Below are positions 43,190-52,273 of a stretch of DNA of 64,000 nucleotides, in pieces; position 1 is the stretch's first letter, and the number at the start of each line of letters is the position of its first letter. The stretch is from Croceitalea marina (lineage in GTDB: Bacteria; Bacteroidota; Bacteroidia; Flavobacteriales; Flavobacteriaceae). Under the pieces are notes generated by a model. That model made no database searches. It was not told where the DNA came from and was given only the letters and a program-made list of their open reading frames with translations. Both the position numbers and the translations under genes were made by a program. The stretch spans positions 124,001 to 188,000 of the forward strand of contig NZ_JBHULB010000005.1 of NCBI RefSeq assembly GCF_042684265.1, given 5' to 3'.

Positions 43190-44461
43190 ATGAAAACGCT
43201 CATTATAAATTCAATAAAAATATTACTATTATTCATCTTGTTGATTTCAGGCCCAATTCTTAGGGCCAACGATTCGAATACTATAATTGAGCAATCCGAA
43301 GAAAAGGGATTGCTTAAAGTGCAGAGCCACAGTTTTAATACAAAGAAAAAGAGTGCATTTTCATTAAATGGATTAACGGAACAAGTAGAAAGAGGTTTGA
43401 CTATTGTTCATTTTCAAACAAATGAAAAACTGGAGTACCGTACTTATGATACACATGGTAGTGAAGACGAAGCCTTGGCAATGACTGAAATTTTAAAAGA
43501 ATTGTTTACCAATAAAGCCTCTTTTCTAATGCTAGCACATGATTCTGCAGCAAAGGGTTTAGCGGGAAATACTTCAGAACTAAATAAACTTGGGCTCTCG
43601 AAATTAAGCATGATAAAAAGTAGACAAGCGTATATTATGCACAATCTTAACGGAAAAATTGTTGAAGAAATAAATGATAGCTCCATTGACTTAAGAATCC
43701 AATTGTCAAATACGATAAAGGATAGCAAAATCTACTTTCCTAGAGAGTTATATATCTTTGAGCCTAAGATTGACAGATACATTGCGCATGCCGGTGGTGA
43801 AGTGAACGGTATTAAATCTACAAACACTAAAGACGCCCTTGATGAGAGTTATGCCAAAGGCTTTCGCCTTTTTGAACTTGATATTATTGAAACTTCAGAT
43901 GGTAAACTTGTAGCGGCCCATGATTGGGGCATGTGGTCTAGATTTACCGATTTTACCGGGGAACTACCTCCAACACATGAAGAGTTCATGAAACATAAGA
44001 TCTATGGAGATTACACTACCCTGGATTTAAAAGGGATCAATGATTGGTTTTCGGCGCACCCGGATGCTACATTGGTAACAGATAAGCTGAATGATCCTAT
44101 AGCTTTTGCAGAATCTTTTGTAGATAAGGACAGGCTAATCATGGAATTATTTAGCGTGATGGCCACAGAAGAGGCCGCAAGCCATGGACTGAATGCCATG
44201 ATTTCACAAATACCTTTTATGAGTATTAAAGGAGATAAACTAGATTTTCTAAAGATCAATAATGTCAAGTACATTGCCCTGTCTAGAAGAATGATAAAGA
44301 GAGAGAAGAAATTACTATTACAGCTGCGTGATGCAGGTATAAAAGTATATGTCTACCATGTAAATTTTGACGCTGGCAAAGATGAAAAGTATGTATATGA
44401 TAACGAGATAGGTCTCGTTTATGGAATGTACGCCGATAAATGGGCATTCAGCAAAGAATAA
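43190..44461 (+). CDS. Secreted ILEI-like domain fused to a glycerophosphodiester phosphodiesterase domain
   Basis: A 423-residue protein with a signal peptide (to about residue 26). Residues 66-165 resemble the ILEI/FAM3 (PANDER-like) domain: RGLTIVHFQTNEK, then YDTHGSEDEA, SFLMLAHDSAAKGL and SRQAYIMHNLNGKIVEE. Related domains in eukaryotes (POMGNT1, CEMIP) bind carbohydrate. Residues 195-423 are GDPD-like, with His200 (YIAHAGG), Glu229 and Asp231 (FELD) and His244 (AAHDW), the residues used for metal binding and catalysis. It should cleave a phosphodiester of glycerol-phosphate type, perhaps on a glycan. It converges on the GT2/LtaS-like/YaiO operon with 27 bases between stops. Confidence 0.8.
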   Translation: MKTLIINSIKILLLFILLISGPILRANDSNTIIEQSEEKGLLKVQSHSFNTKKKSAFSLNGLTEQVERGLTIVHFQTNEKLEYRTYDTHGSEDEALAMTEILKELFTNKASFLMLAHDSAAKGLAGNTSELNKLGLSKLSMIKSRQAYIMHNLNGKIVEEINDSSIDLRIQLSNTIKDSKIYFPRELYIFEPKIDRYIAHAGGEVNGIKSTNTKDALDESYAKGFRLFELDIIETSDGKLVAAHDWGMWSRFTDFTGELPPTHEEFMKHKIYGDYTTLDLKGINDWFSAHPDATLVTDKLNDPIAFAESFVDKDRLIMELFSVMATEEAASHGLNAMISQIPFMSIKGDKLDFLKINNVKYIALSRRMIKREKKLLLQLRDAGIKVYVYHVNFDAGKDEKYVYDNEIGLVYGMYADKWAFSKE

Positions 44462-44488
44462 CAATTGAAATTTATCTCAGTTAGACTT

Positions 44489-45790
44489 TTAAATCTTTAT
44501 ATTATAGGTAAGTCCTGCGGTAATGCCCCAAAAGAAACTACCAGAATCAAATGCAAGTTCTTGCCTTCGTACCTCAAGTCTAGTTCTGTATATATTTTGA
44601 TTGTTCTTACTGGTAAATTGATACTCAAGCCCTAATCTTTGTGATTCAATAAATAACAGGGTTTCAGCAAGTAATACATCACCTGCAATAGTTTGTCTTA
44701 GTTCTGGTGAATACCCCACTCCAAAACTAAATCCATAATAGTTCTCTGCATCCTTAAGGTATTTTCGCGTTAATATATTCGCAGATATGCGGGTAAGGTT
44801 ATTTGGTCTTGGTGTTATAAAAGAGCGTAAAGAAAAATAATAGTTGCCACGATAATGACCAATAGAATTGGTAATCGCGGTTACATTTCTTGTTTGTGTT
44901 ACAATATATCTACCACCTGCCGAAAACTCAATGGCACCAGGTAAGTTTACATAAATATCTCCCCCAGCTTTATGTGATGGATAAATTTCGTCGTTAGAAT
45001 ACCCATAATTTAAATAGGCATAAAAGCGCTTTAAAAATTTGGGGTAGAGGTCGATTTCATATTGAAGACCGTTTCTCCCAGATCTACTGATGTAGTTTAT
45101 TCTTGGAATTATACTTCCGATTTCTGTTCTGTGGTTATATGATATATTAGAAAAAAATATTGGTTCGTAGCGTTCATTGAACATGGTATAGGCATTATCA
45201 ACCCCTAGCCTACTCTCAGTAACACCCTCCCTTTTAATCTCAGATGTGGCTATTCCCTCTTTGCTATCTACTTGTTTGCTGTTTTTTGACTTTTTATACC
45301 TGTTGTGGATTTTTTGATTGGTGTTATGCCAACCCAAATCTGGATAATCTCTATTTTGAATACGATTGCTGGCCAGTTGCTTTAAACGGAGGATTTCGTT
45401 ACTGTCGATTCCTTGGAAAATGGCTTTGTTCGCAAGGCCTAAGGCTGTCATATTTTCACCTGCGTAAAGTTCATTCTTTATCGCAGAAATCCAATACTGA
45501 GAATTATTTCGTTCTTGAACCAGTAATCCATTAAATATTTTTCTAGCTTCTTTATATTCTCTGCTCCAAGTATAGGTTTTGGCCAGTAATGCTTTCGCTT
45601 GAATGTTCCCAGGTTCTTCATTAGTTATTTTAACGAGAATAACCTTAGCCGATTCATGTTTTCCATCATAAGCCAATTGATGGGCTTTTGGATAGGATAT
45701 ATCTGTTTCATTACTAGAAACATCTTGACACCATCCTACAAATGATATCATCACAAAGCCTAGGTACAGTATGTTTCGTAAACTAATCAT
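44489..45790 (-). CDS. TPR plus YaiO-type outer-membrane beta-barrel protein
   Basis: A 433-residue protein with a signal peptide (to about residue 22). Residues 30-150 form TPR-like repeats (PGNIQAKALLAKTYTWSREYKEARKIF). From about 190 to the end there are alternating aromatic-rich strands ending YNIKI, an outer-membrane barrel like YaiO of E. coli, whose gene lies next to a GT2 gene. With the periplasmic TPR part this resembles exopolysaccharide export proteins such as AlgK/AlgE or PgaA rearranged. It overlaps the LtaS-like gene by 8 bases and is the last gene of the operon. A pore for the polymer is inferred. Confidence 0.83.
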   Translation of the reverse strand: MISLRNILYLGFVMISFVGWCQDVSSNETDISYPKAHQLAYDGKHESAKVILVKITNEEPGNIQAKALLAKTYTWSREYKEARKIFNGLLVQERNNSQYWISAIKNELYAGENMTALGLANKAIFQGIDSNEILRLKQLASNRIQNRDYPDLGWHNTNQKIHNRYKKSKNSKQVDSKEGIATSEIKREGVTESRLGVDNAYTMFNERYEPIFFSNISYNHRTEIGSIIPRINYISRSGRNGLQYEIDLYPKFLKRFYAYLNYGYSNDEIYPSHKAGGDIYVNLPGAIEFSAGGRYIVTQTRNVTAITNSIGHYRGNYYFSLRSFITPRPNNLTRISANILTRKYLKDAENYYGFSFGVGYSPELRQTIAGDVLLAETLLFIESQRLGLEYQFTSKNNQNIYRTRLEVRRQELAFDSGSFFWGITAGLTYNIKI

Positions 45791-48158
45791 TATCTAAGGC
45801 TGCAACTATTTTATCGTTTTCGGGTTTTTTGAATGTTTTTACGCCCGCTTTTCTGGCTTCCCGTTTTGCTCTCGCTATTTTATCGGAAATCATATGGGCA
45901 CTAGAACTGTTCTGATTTACTATGTTGATTAATTCTAATGCGTCCCTGTGTCTTCCTTCCCAAAAATAAACGTCAAAAAGTGCTGCATAAGAATCTATAT
46001 AATTTGGGTTTACCTTAATACAAGATTTAAAAATTTCTATAGCTTTCTCCCGATCTCGCTTCCATGCGTGTACTCGTCCGCTAAGTATTTTAGTATCTAT
46101 GTGACTTGGCGATTCAGACAGTACATAACGGCAAAGCAGAAGTGATTTTTGATAGTCTTTTTCAAAAGCTAAATCTCTAGCTATCATATAATATCTATCA
46201 TAATTTTGTCCATTATAAAGACTATTTACCCAAACCATTTCACTCTCTGTGAATTTTTCCTTTTTAATACTAAAAATGGCCAGACTGTCAGGAATTATTT
46301 TATTGTTCGTGGTCACATAGGCATTCATAGACTTGAAAGCCTTTAGTTTGGCTTTTATGTCTCCGCCACCAAAAGAAGAACTAAGATCCATATTGGTATC
46401 TATTTTATATACAGCGCCATCGGAATATAGTTTGTCACCGCTTACATATTCTTTAAGCTCATTTTTGTTTCGCATTAAAGGAATATTCTTTTTTGATCTA
46501 AACTTTTCGTTTGTATCTAAAGCACCACCCATCCAGGCAACTTTTTTCGGCATTTTTAACTCATAATGTCTTTCAAGTAAACTCAACAAACTTGGGGTTA
46601 CATCAAAGTGTGAAGAGATGGCACTTATCTTTCTGGTCTTTTTCAAAAGAGGACTGTACATAATCAAAGGCACATGAAACCTACTTAAGTTATTCCGCTG
46701 CGGTATCGGTATCAATCTGTGGTCACCGGTAACAATGAATATGGTGTTGTCATAACCTGGCTGTTTTTTATATGATTCTAAGACAAATTTTAAAGCATCA
46801 TCGGTATAAAGTAATGTTGCAAAAACATTGTCATTTTTTCTGATGACCTTCATCTTTTTGCCATCATGCTTAAGACCTGGCATTATTTTAGCCACTTCTT
46901 TCTCATAATGTTCTTGATTCGGGGGTATAAAGGGCTCATGATTACTAATGGTCATATAGGCCTCAATTCTGGGGCTACTGCCATCTCGCTTTAAACTCAT
47001 ACTCTTCTTGAACAATTCTTTATCAGGGTATCCCCAAGAAGAACCTGCAGCATCTTCTTCTTGCATGGTATAGTTAGCGCCAAAACCTGACTTATCCAAT
47101 ACAAAGTCTAAATTCTCACTTAGCAAAAACTTATCCACACCATCAAATGAGCTATTGGTGCCTTGATAAAAGGCCGTTTGATAGCCGTTATTTTTTAAAA
47201 TACTGAATAGGGTAAGCTTATTAGGGTATTTTTCAAGCTCCATAAAGCCGCTCTTGCCAAAAGGCAATGACCCTAGTAGTGAGGGTAACACTCCAAAAGT
47301 TCTCCCCGTATTGCTGAGACAGTTTTCCCAATACAGTGATTTTTGGCTTAAAGAATCTAAAAAGGGAGTAAACCCACCATATTCTGCACCTTCACCGACA
47401 AAATCTCTTCCTAGTCCTTCTACGATAATAAAAACAATATTTGGCTTTTCTTCTTTAAGGTTAAAGAATTCACCCAATGGGTTTTCTGCTGGTTGCGGCT
47501 TAATTAAAGGATACTCAATGTCTGCGTTATATGAGGTGTCCTCTGTTGAACTATTGTAGATATTAAGTGCAAGGTATTGACTTTTATTTTGATTTATCGG
47601 CTTTCCATCTAAGTACAGGGTCGAAATGAAAAAACTGAATAGGATAATTGTAAAAGGATACATTCTACCGATGTAATGGTAATATTTTGAGGTTACTTTA
47701 TATAATCCGAAATATATAGCGATGATAACGATAACACCGATAAATGGCAGGATAGAGACCCCGCCAGAGTTAGAAATCGTCATTTTTATATCTGAAAAAC
47801 TGTATCCTAATATATCGGAACCTAAAGGAACCAAAACTGTACAGTAATAACTTATTAATCCAGCTTCGATTATCAGTAAAAAAGCAATAATCACAAAAAC
47901 TAGATTGAACCCATATCTCGGCCGAAAGTTCTCCCAAAAGTTAAAAGGAAATACGAATATCAAACCTATTATGGATGCATAACCCAATTGGTGTGCAACT
48001 GCAATAAAAAAACTACCACTAAATATGGTGTCTACGACCCCCTTAAAATAAAGCGTTGCATATTGATATATGGATAGTAGCAATAAGGTACCAAAGAAAG
48101 AGATGATCAATCTTGTGTATTGCTTTAAGGTATATCTATCTATCGTACTTGTATTCAT
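45783..48158 (-). CDS. LtaS-like phosphoglycerol transferase (sulfatase fold) with C-terminal TPR
   Basis: A 791-residue membrane enzyme: five transmembrane helices in residues 15-185, a linker, then an alkaline-phosphatase/sulfatase-fold domain. Metal and catalytic residues: Glu247 in FIIVEGLGRDF, a nucleophile Thr in LSNTGRTFG (Thr287, or Thr284), and the Asp-His pair in IVTGDHRLIP. The order of membrane helices plus extracellular domain is that of LTA synthase and OpgB, which move phosphoglycerol from phosphatidylglycerol onto a polymer. Residues 660-760 add TPR units (FKSCIKVNPNYIDSYAALFDVYFWEGRH), unusual for this family and possibly a contact to the YaiO-type partner. It starts 8 bases after the GT2 gene. 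Phosphoethanolamine transfer is an alternative. Confidence 0.85.
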   Translation of the reverse strand: MNTSTIDRYTLKQYTRLIISFFGTLLLLSIYQYATLYFKGVVDTIFSGSFFIAVAHQLGYASIIGLIFVFPFNFWENFRPRYGFNLVFVIIAFLLIIEAGLISYYCTVLVPLGSDILGYSFSDIKMTISNSGGVSILPFIGVIVIIAIYFGLYKVTSKYYHYIGRMYPFTIILFSFFISTLYLDGKPINQNKSQYLALNIYNSSTEDTSYNADIEYPLIKPQPAENPLGEFFNLKEEKPNIVFIIVEGLGRDFVGEGAEYGGFTPFLDSLSQKSLYWENCLSNTGRTFGVLPSLLGSLPFGKSGFMELEKYPNKLTLFSILKNNGYQTAFYQGTNSSFDGVDKFLLSENLDFVLDKSGFGANYTMQEEDAAGSSWGYPDKELFKKSMSLKRDGSSPRIEAYMTISNHEPFIPPNQEHYEKEVAKIMPGLKHDGKKMKVIRKNDNVFATLLYTDDALKFVLESYKKQPGYDNTIFIVTGDHRLIPIPQRNNLSRFHVPLIMYSPLLKKTRKISAISSHFDVTPSLLSLLERHYELKMPKKVAWMGGALDTNEKFRSKKNIPLMRNKNELKEYVSGDKLYSDGAVYKIDTNMDLSSSFGGGDIKAKLKAFKSMNAYVTTNNKIIPDSLAIFSIKKEKFTESEMVWVNSLYNGQNYDRYYMIARDLAFEKDYQKSLLLCRYVLSESPSHIDTKILSGRVHAWKRDREKAIEIFKSCIKVNPNYIDSYAALFDVYFWEGRHRDALELINIVNQNSSSAHMISDKIARAKREARKAGVKTFKKPENDKIVAALDND

Positions 48159-48166
48159 AACTTAAA

Positions 48167-49597
48167 TTATGCAGCTTTAGCAAAACCTTTACGCACCTGT
48201 GAACCCCAGCCAGAATTTACTCTAAACAACTTTTTGTAATTACCCCGCACTGCGGAAAAAACCAATATTGGATGAAATGTTACGGGTTCTATTATTGCAC
48301 AAAAAAGCAACAATAATATGTCCTTTGTTTTTTTGTATTCATTATAGGTAAAGACATCCCAGAGTATAGCATAAAAAGAAAAGGTTATCGAAAAAACGTA
48401 AATAGCAGCGGTCAAGGCAATGAAGAAATCCCAATTTATAATACCCAAATACCAGAAATAAATAATGGTAAAAAAGCCAAAAAATTCTAATAAAGGAGCT
48501 AACCACTCATAAAAAAACCAGTAGGGATAACTTATTAAACCTAATCTACCAAACCTTGAATTAAAAAGCATGTCTTTGTGCTTATACAGTGTTTCTAGAT
48601 TACCACGTGCCCAACGATCACGTTGGTTAACCAAAATCTTCAAGTCTTCAGGCACTTCGGTCCAACATAGTGAATCGGGAATATATTCTATGGTATAAGG
48701 TTCTTTGCGCTCATGCATATATCTTCGCATTCTAAAAACCATTTCCATATCCTCTCCAACAGTACCCGTATCATACCCGCCAATAGCAAGGGCGATTTCA
48801 CGATCAAAAAAACCAAAAGCGCCAGATATTATTAATAGGCTGTCTATGCGGCCCCAGGCCATACGACCTATTAAAAATGAGCGTGTATATTCCAAAAGCT
48901 GAAAGCGTGCCAACCAACTTTTTGGGAGTCTTATTTCCTCTAAAGTACCACCTGATATTTTACATGAGTTTGCAACACGAATTACACCGCCAACAGCAAT
49001 CACTCTCTTTTTAGTACGTTGCGAAAAAGCTTTCACTACATGTAATAGTGCATCTGGGCGCAGTAGACAATCTACATCGATACAGCCCACATACCTGCTT
49101 TCCGAAAGAAAAACACCCGTGTTTATAGCATCTGATTTTCCCCCATTTTCTTTATCTATTATTGTAAGCTTAGAAAAGGAAAGTTGTGTGGATTTATATA
49201 TTCCTCGTATTGGTTTTGACTTCCAATTGGGATCAATCTCTTTTTCTATCTTCACCAGATCATAGGCTTCTATCATTTTTTGAAGCGTATCGTCTTTACT
49301 ACCGTCATTAACGACCATAACTTCATAATTAACGTATTTAAGCGATAGTAAAGACCTTATATTTTCAACAATTGTTAGACTTTCATTGTACGCTGGAGCA
49401 ATAATGGTTATACTCGGGGCAATTGGGGACGCCATTACTTTTGACAAGTCACCAAAGCTGTTTTTATTCTTATAATGAATAGAACTTCTAGTCGAGAAAT
49501 AACCCATGAATACAAAAAGGCAGAACAGTATCGAACTGAACAGCAAGAAAATGAGGTCGATGTACTCTAGTACGATGTCAAATAAACTAGTGCTCAT
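48167..49597 (-). CDS. Processive GT2 family glycosyltransferase (PgaC/BcsA-like)
   Basis: A 476-residue membrane glycosyltransferase. There is one N-terminal helix (12-32), a GT-A domain with APAYNES (67-73), VVNDGSKDDT, the donor Asp motif DVD (174-176), the catalytic GED (281-283) and the QRDRW motif (325-329, the QxxRW of processive synthases), then three to four C-terminal helices that build a channel. Such enzymes extend beta-linked polymers such as poly-GlcNAc, hyaluronan or cellulose and pass them across the inner membrane. It overlaps the HEAT-protein gene by 11 bases and precedes the LtaS-like gene by 8 bases. No PilZ domain is seen, so control by c-di-GMP would need another protein. 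Confidence 0.92.
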   Translation of the reverse strand: MSTSLFDIVLEYIDLIFLLFSSILFCLFVFMGYFSTRSSIHYKNKNSFGDLSKVMASPIAPSITIIAPAYNESLTIVENIRSLLSLKYVNYEVMVVNDGSKDDTLQKMIEAYDLVKIEKEIDPNWKSKPIRGIYKSTQLSFSKLTIIDKENGGKSDAINTGVFLSESRYVGCIDVDCLLRPDALLHVVKAFSQRTKKRVIAVGGVIRVANSCKISGGTLEEIRLPKSWLARFQLLEYTRSFLIGRMAWGRIDSLLIISGAFGFFDREIALAIGGYDTGTVGEDMEMVFRMRRYMHERKEPYTIEYIPDSLCWTEVPEDLKILVNQRDRWARGNLETLYKHKDMLFNSRFGRLGLISYPYWFFYEWLAPLLEFFGFFTIIYFWYLGIINWDFFIALTAAIYVFSITFSFYAILWDVFTYNEYKKTKDILLLLFCAIIEPVTFHPILVFSAVRGNYKKLFRVNSGWGSQVRKGFAKAA

Positions 49598-51884
49598 TTT
49601 CCTCTTTCTTATCTAGGTTCAAGAAAAACTCTTCCGAAATTTCAAAATCGAATAGGCTTTCTTCTTCTTTTTCTTCATTCTTTGAGGCATTTATACCAAA
49701 CTCATCATACAAAAAACACAACTCTAGCGGTAGTTTATTATCGTTATTTAGAATAGTTTGTTGCTCTTCAATAATTGCGCTAACTTCATCATTTAATTGG
49801 GTTGTAGGTTCAATTAGAGTTGATTCTTTATTATCCGATGTCATGGAGACTTCTTCATTTTTTAGAACCGGAATAACATCTACATACTCAGAATTATCAG
49901 AAATCCTGTTTTCAATAGCAACGATCGCTTTTTTAGCAGATTTACTAATCCTTAATTCATTAGAATCAATTAAAGTTCTCAAAAAGAAGACCTCTTTTTC
50001 ATCTCCAAGCGATTCCATTTCTTTAATTAAAATAAGCTTGGAGTCCAAATCCCAAGTTTTTTGGTAGAGCGGTAAAAAAACACTGGGTAACTCTATATCT
50101 TTTTCTAAACCTTTTGACTCAAGAACATTTTCTTCCAAGACAGTTACATCTTCTTCGGTATCGTTACTTTCTGAATATTCGTTCTCAAGTATTTTAACAA
50201 CTGGGAAGTTTGTTTTTAAAAGTTGGAGCTTTTTAAATGCTTTAAAACGGAGTTCAGATTCGTCTTCCTTCTCCATAATCTCCTCCAATAACCCTATTTG
50301 CTTAACATCTGTAAGAGACTCAATGGTATCGATAAAAGTGTTTTTTTGCTCGAAAGTCATCATGGCATACTCCTCTTCAAGCTCATCTGAATTAGGTACT
50401 ACATTTGGCAAATCATCGTCCTTTGATGATAAAAGACCTAGCTCGTTGTTCAATGATGCGTCCGTTTCTTGGTCCATGGAACCGAATTCGAAGGCTTCTT
50501 CTAGTTCACCAGTATTCAGTTCATCGTTTTCTTGTGACTGAACAATTATTTCTTTTTCAGGTAAAATATCTTTATTCTCGTTTGGTCGTTCAACCTTCAA
50601 ATCCTGTACAATAGTTTCAGCAATTTCAATGTTCTCTATTGACTTTTCGTGTTTAGGCGAATCATCAACTTCATAAACATCGGTTTCCTCTGCGGTTTCT
50701 ATTTCCAAATAATCTTCAGAAAGCGAAACTGTAGTTGTTTCATCTGAATGAATAATAGTAGGTTGTACTTTTTCTAAATCTACTTCTAGTTCTAAATCAG
50801 AAGGTTTGGTATTCTTAATATCTTTAGTAGGTAGAACGGTATCGGGTGAAATAATATTGATGGCACCACTTGCCTTGCTGCAAACCAAAAAGTTGGTCTC
50901 TTTAATGCTAACGCCATTTAAAAATGGAATGTCCGATGCATCGCCGAACAATGCAACAGCACTAAGGATTTGAATTTTAACTTCATCGGTACAGTCAAGA
51001 AAAACAGCCCTTAGAGTACTTTTAGCTTCCTTAAAATTAAAGTCTTTTATACACTGAATTGCTGCAAGCTTTATATGGTTGTTTTTGTGTTTAACCAATT
51101 CGATAATAGACGCAGCAGCGTCATTTTGATTGTAGTGTTTTATTAGCCTTAATGCAAATAGAACAACATCGGTATTCTCTGATATCAACCAAGATTTGAA
51201 TCTAGGGGGTGAATAGTCTTTAAGGCCAGATAAGGCTTCTATCATCTTAAGCTGTTGCCATTCACTTATGGCATAGGTAGTAGAATCTAGAATAAATTCG
51301 ATACCCTCATCACGAAGTTTTATGGTGGCAATCTCAGCTTGTTTTCTGATAGGGCCTCTCCTATCGTTAATAAACTTGGTTATTAGCTGATACGATTCAC
51401 CTACCTGCATCTGGGTAAGCTCTAAAATACCTTGTGAAATTACTTGCCATCGCCAGCTTTTGAGCTTTGCGAAAGCATCATGGTGCAAGCCAAGTTCTCG
51501 ATATAATTTGAAAAGTCTTTCCTCTGTAGTACCCGCAACATCTTTTTGAAGATCAAAAAGTATTTCCGCCAATATCTTTCTAAAAGTTTTATTACGAAGG
51601 TATTCTCTAATCTCGATTTTTAGATTGATATATTCCTTTTGATCGTCTTTTGAGTCTTGAGCAGAATGGAATAGAAAATTACTGATAATTGGTGCCAATT
51701 CAGCTCTTGTACTAGCTGTTTTCAAGGCTATTTTAGATAGTTTCGACTTGAAGAAAAAGATGAAACCAAAGTAAAGCACACCAAGGCCTATAAATAGAAA
51801 GGTGAAATTCCAAAGTATGCTTGTATCGACCGTGGGGGAACTAACAAGAAAAAGATTGTAATATGTAAATAATTCTATATTCAA
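49587..51884 (-). CDS. Membrane-anchored HEAT-repeat protein
   Basis: A 765-residue protein with one membrane helix near the N-terminus (25-45) and a basic segment after it, so the rest is cytosolic. Residues 60-350 hold HEAT-like helical repeats (for example KHKNNHIKLAAIQCIKDFNFKEAKSTL). A long acidic, Glu/Ser-rich and probably disordered linker (350-520) follows, and a second set of helical repeats to about 690. There are no catalytic motifs. The start is TTG at 51884, overlapping the stop of the receiver gene as TTGA, and its 3' end overlaps the GT2 gene. It is the natural candidate to relay the receiver's state to the synthase (inference). Confidence 0.78.
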   Translation of the reverse strand: MNIELFTYYNLFLVSSPTVDTSILWNFTFLFIGLGVLYFGFIFFFKSKLSKIALKTASTRAELAPIISNFLFHSAQDSKDDQKEYINLKIEIREYLRNKTFRKILAEILFDLQKDVAGTTEERLFKLYRELGLHHDAFAKLKSWRWQVISQGILELTQMQVGESYQLITKFINDRRGPIRKQAEIATIKLRDEGIEFILDSTTYAISEWQQLKMIEALSGLKDYSPPRFKSWLISENTDVVLFALRLIKHYNQNDAAASIIELVKHKNNHIKLAAIQCIKDFNFKEAKSTLRAVFLDCTDEVKIQILSAVALFGDASDIPFLNGVSIKETNFLVCSKASGAINIISPDTVLPTKDIKNTKPSDLELEVDLEKVQPTIIHSDETTTVSLSEDYLEIETAEETDVYEVDDSPKHEKSIENIEIAETIVQDLKVERPNENKDILPEKEIIVQSQENDELNTGELEEAFEFGSMDQETDASLNNELGLLSSKDDDLPNVVPNSDELEEEYAMMTFEQKNTFIDTIESLTDVKQIGLLEEIMEKEDESELRFKAFKKLQLLKTNFPVVKILENEYSESNDTEEDVTVLEENVLESKGLEKDIELPSVFLPLYQKTWDLDSKLILIKEMESLGDEKEVFFLRTLIDSNELRISKSAKKAIVAIENRISDNSEYVDVIPVLKNEEVSMTSDNKESTLIEPTTQLNDEVSAIIEEQQTILNNDNKLPLELCFLYDEFGINASKNEEKEEESLFDFEISEEFFLNLDKKEENEH

Positions 51885-52252
51885 TTCACTCTACTTATTT
51901 CTCTAGATACCCTTACTAACAATTCCGAAGGGCTAACGGGTTTTGAAATAAAATCATTTGCGCCCATTTCAAAAGCACTCAGTACGTTCTCTTCGTTGGA
52001 AGCTGATGATATCAGGATTATTGGAATTGTAGATTTTAAATCATTTCTGATGTAATCTACCAATTCGATACCTGAAAAATAGGGCATCATGATATCGCTT
52101 ACTATAATATCGGGCAAAGACTGGTTCAACCACTCTTTTACTTCTTTGCCATCATTCTTAAGTACTACTTCATATCCGCCCTTTTCGAGGCGATAGTTCA
52201 ATAGCGATGCAAGCATAGCATCATCTTCTGCTAGTAGGATTTGTTTTTTCAA
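51881..52252 (-). CDS. Single-domain response regulator
   Basis: This 123-residue protein is a receiver domain only: acidic pair Glu9-Asp10-Asp11, phospho-acceptor Asp53 in IIVSDIMMPYFSG, a conserved Ser/Thr in ILISSASN and the Lys in ISKPVSP. There is no DNA-binding or enzymatic output, as in CheY-type relays that act by protein contact. The start is TTG at 52252. It lies 21 bases after the hybrid kinase gene and overlaps the HEAT-protein gene by 4 bases. It should take phosphate from the HPt domain of the kinase and act on a partner encoded in the operon (inference). Confidence 0.92.
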   Translation of the reverse strand: MKKQILLAEDDAMLASLLNYRLEKGGYEVVLKNDGKEVKEWLNQSLPDIIVSDIMMPYFSGIELVDYIRNDLKSTIPIILISSASNEENVLSAFEMGANDFISKPVSPSELLVRVSREISRVN

Positions 52253-52273
52253 TGGGACCGGGGGGTTATTTTG

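Noticed and set aside
38641..49597. A polysaccharide utilisation locus
   Set aside because: There is no SusC/SusD pair and no glycoside hydrolase; the glycan genes here are for synthesis and export.
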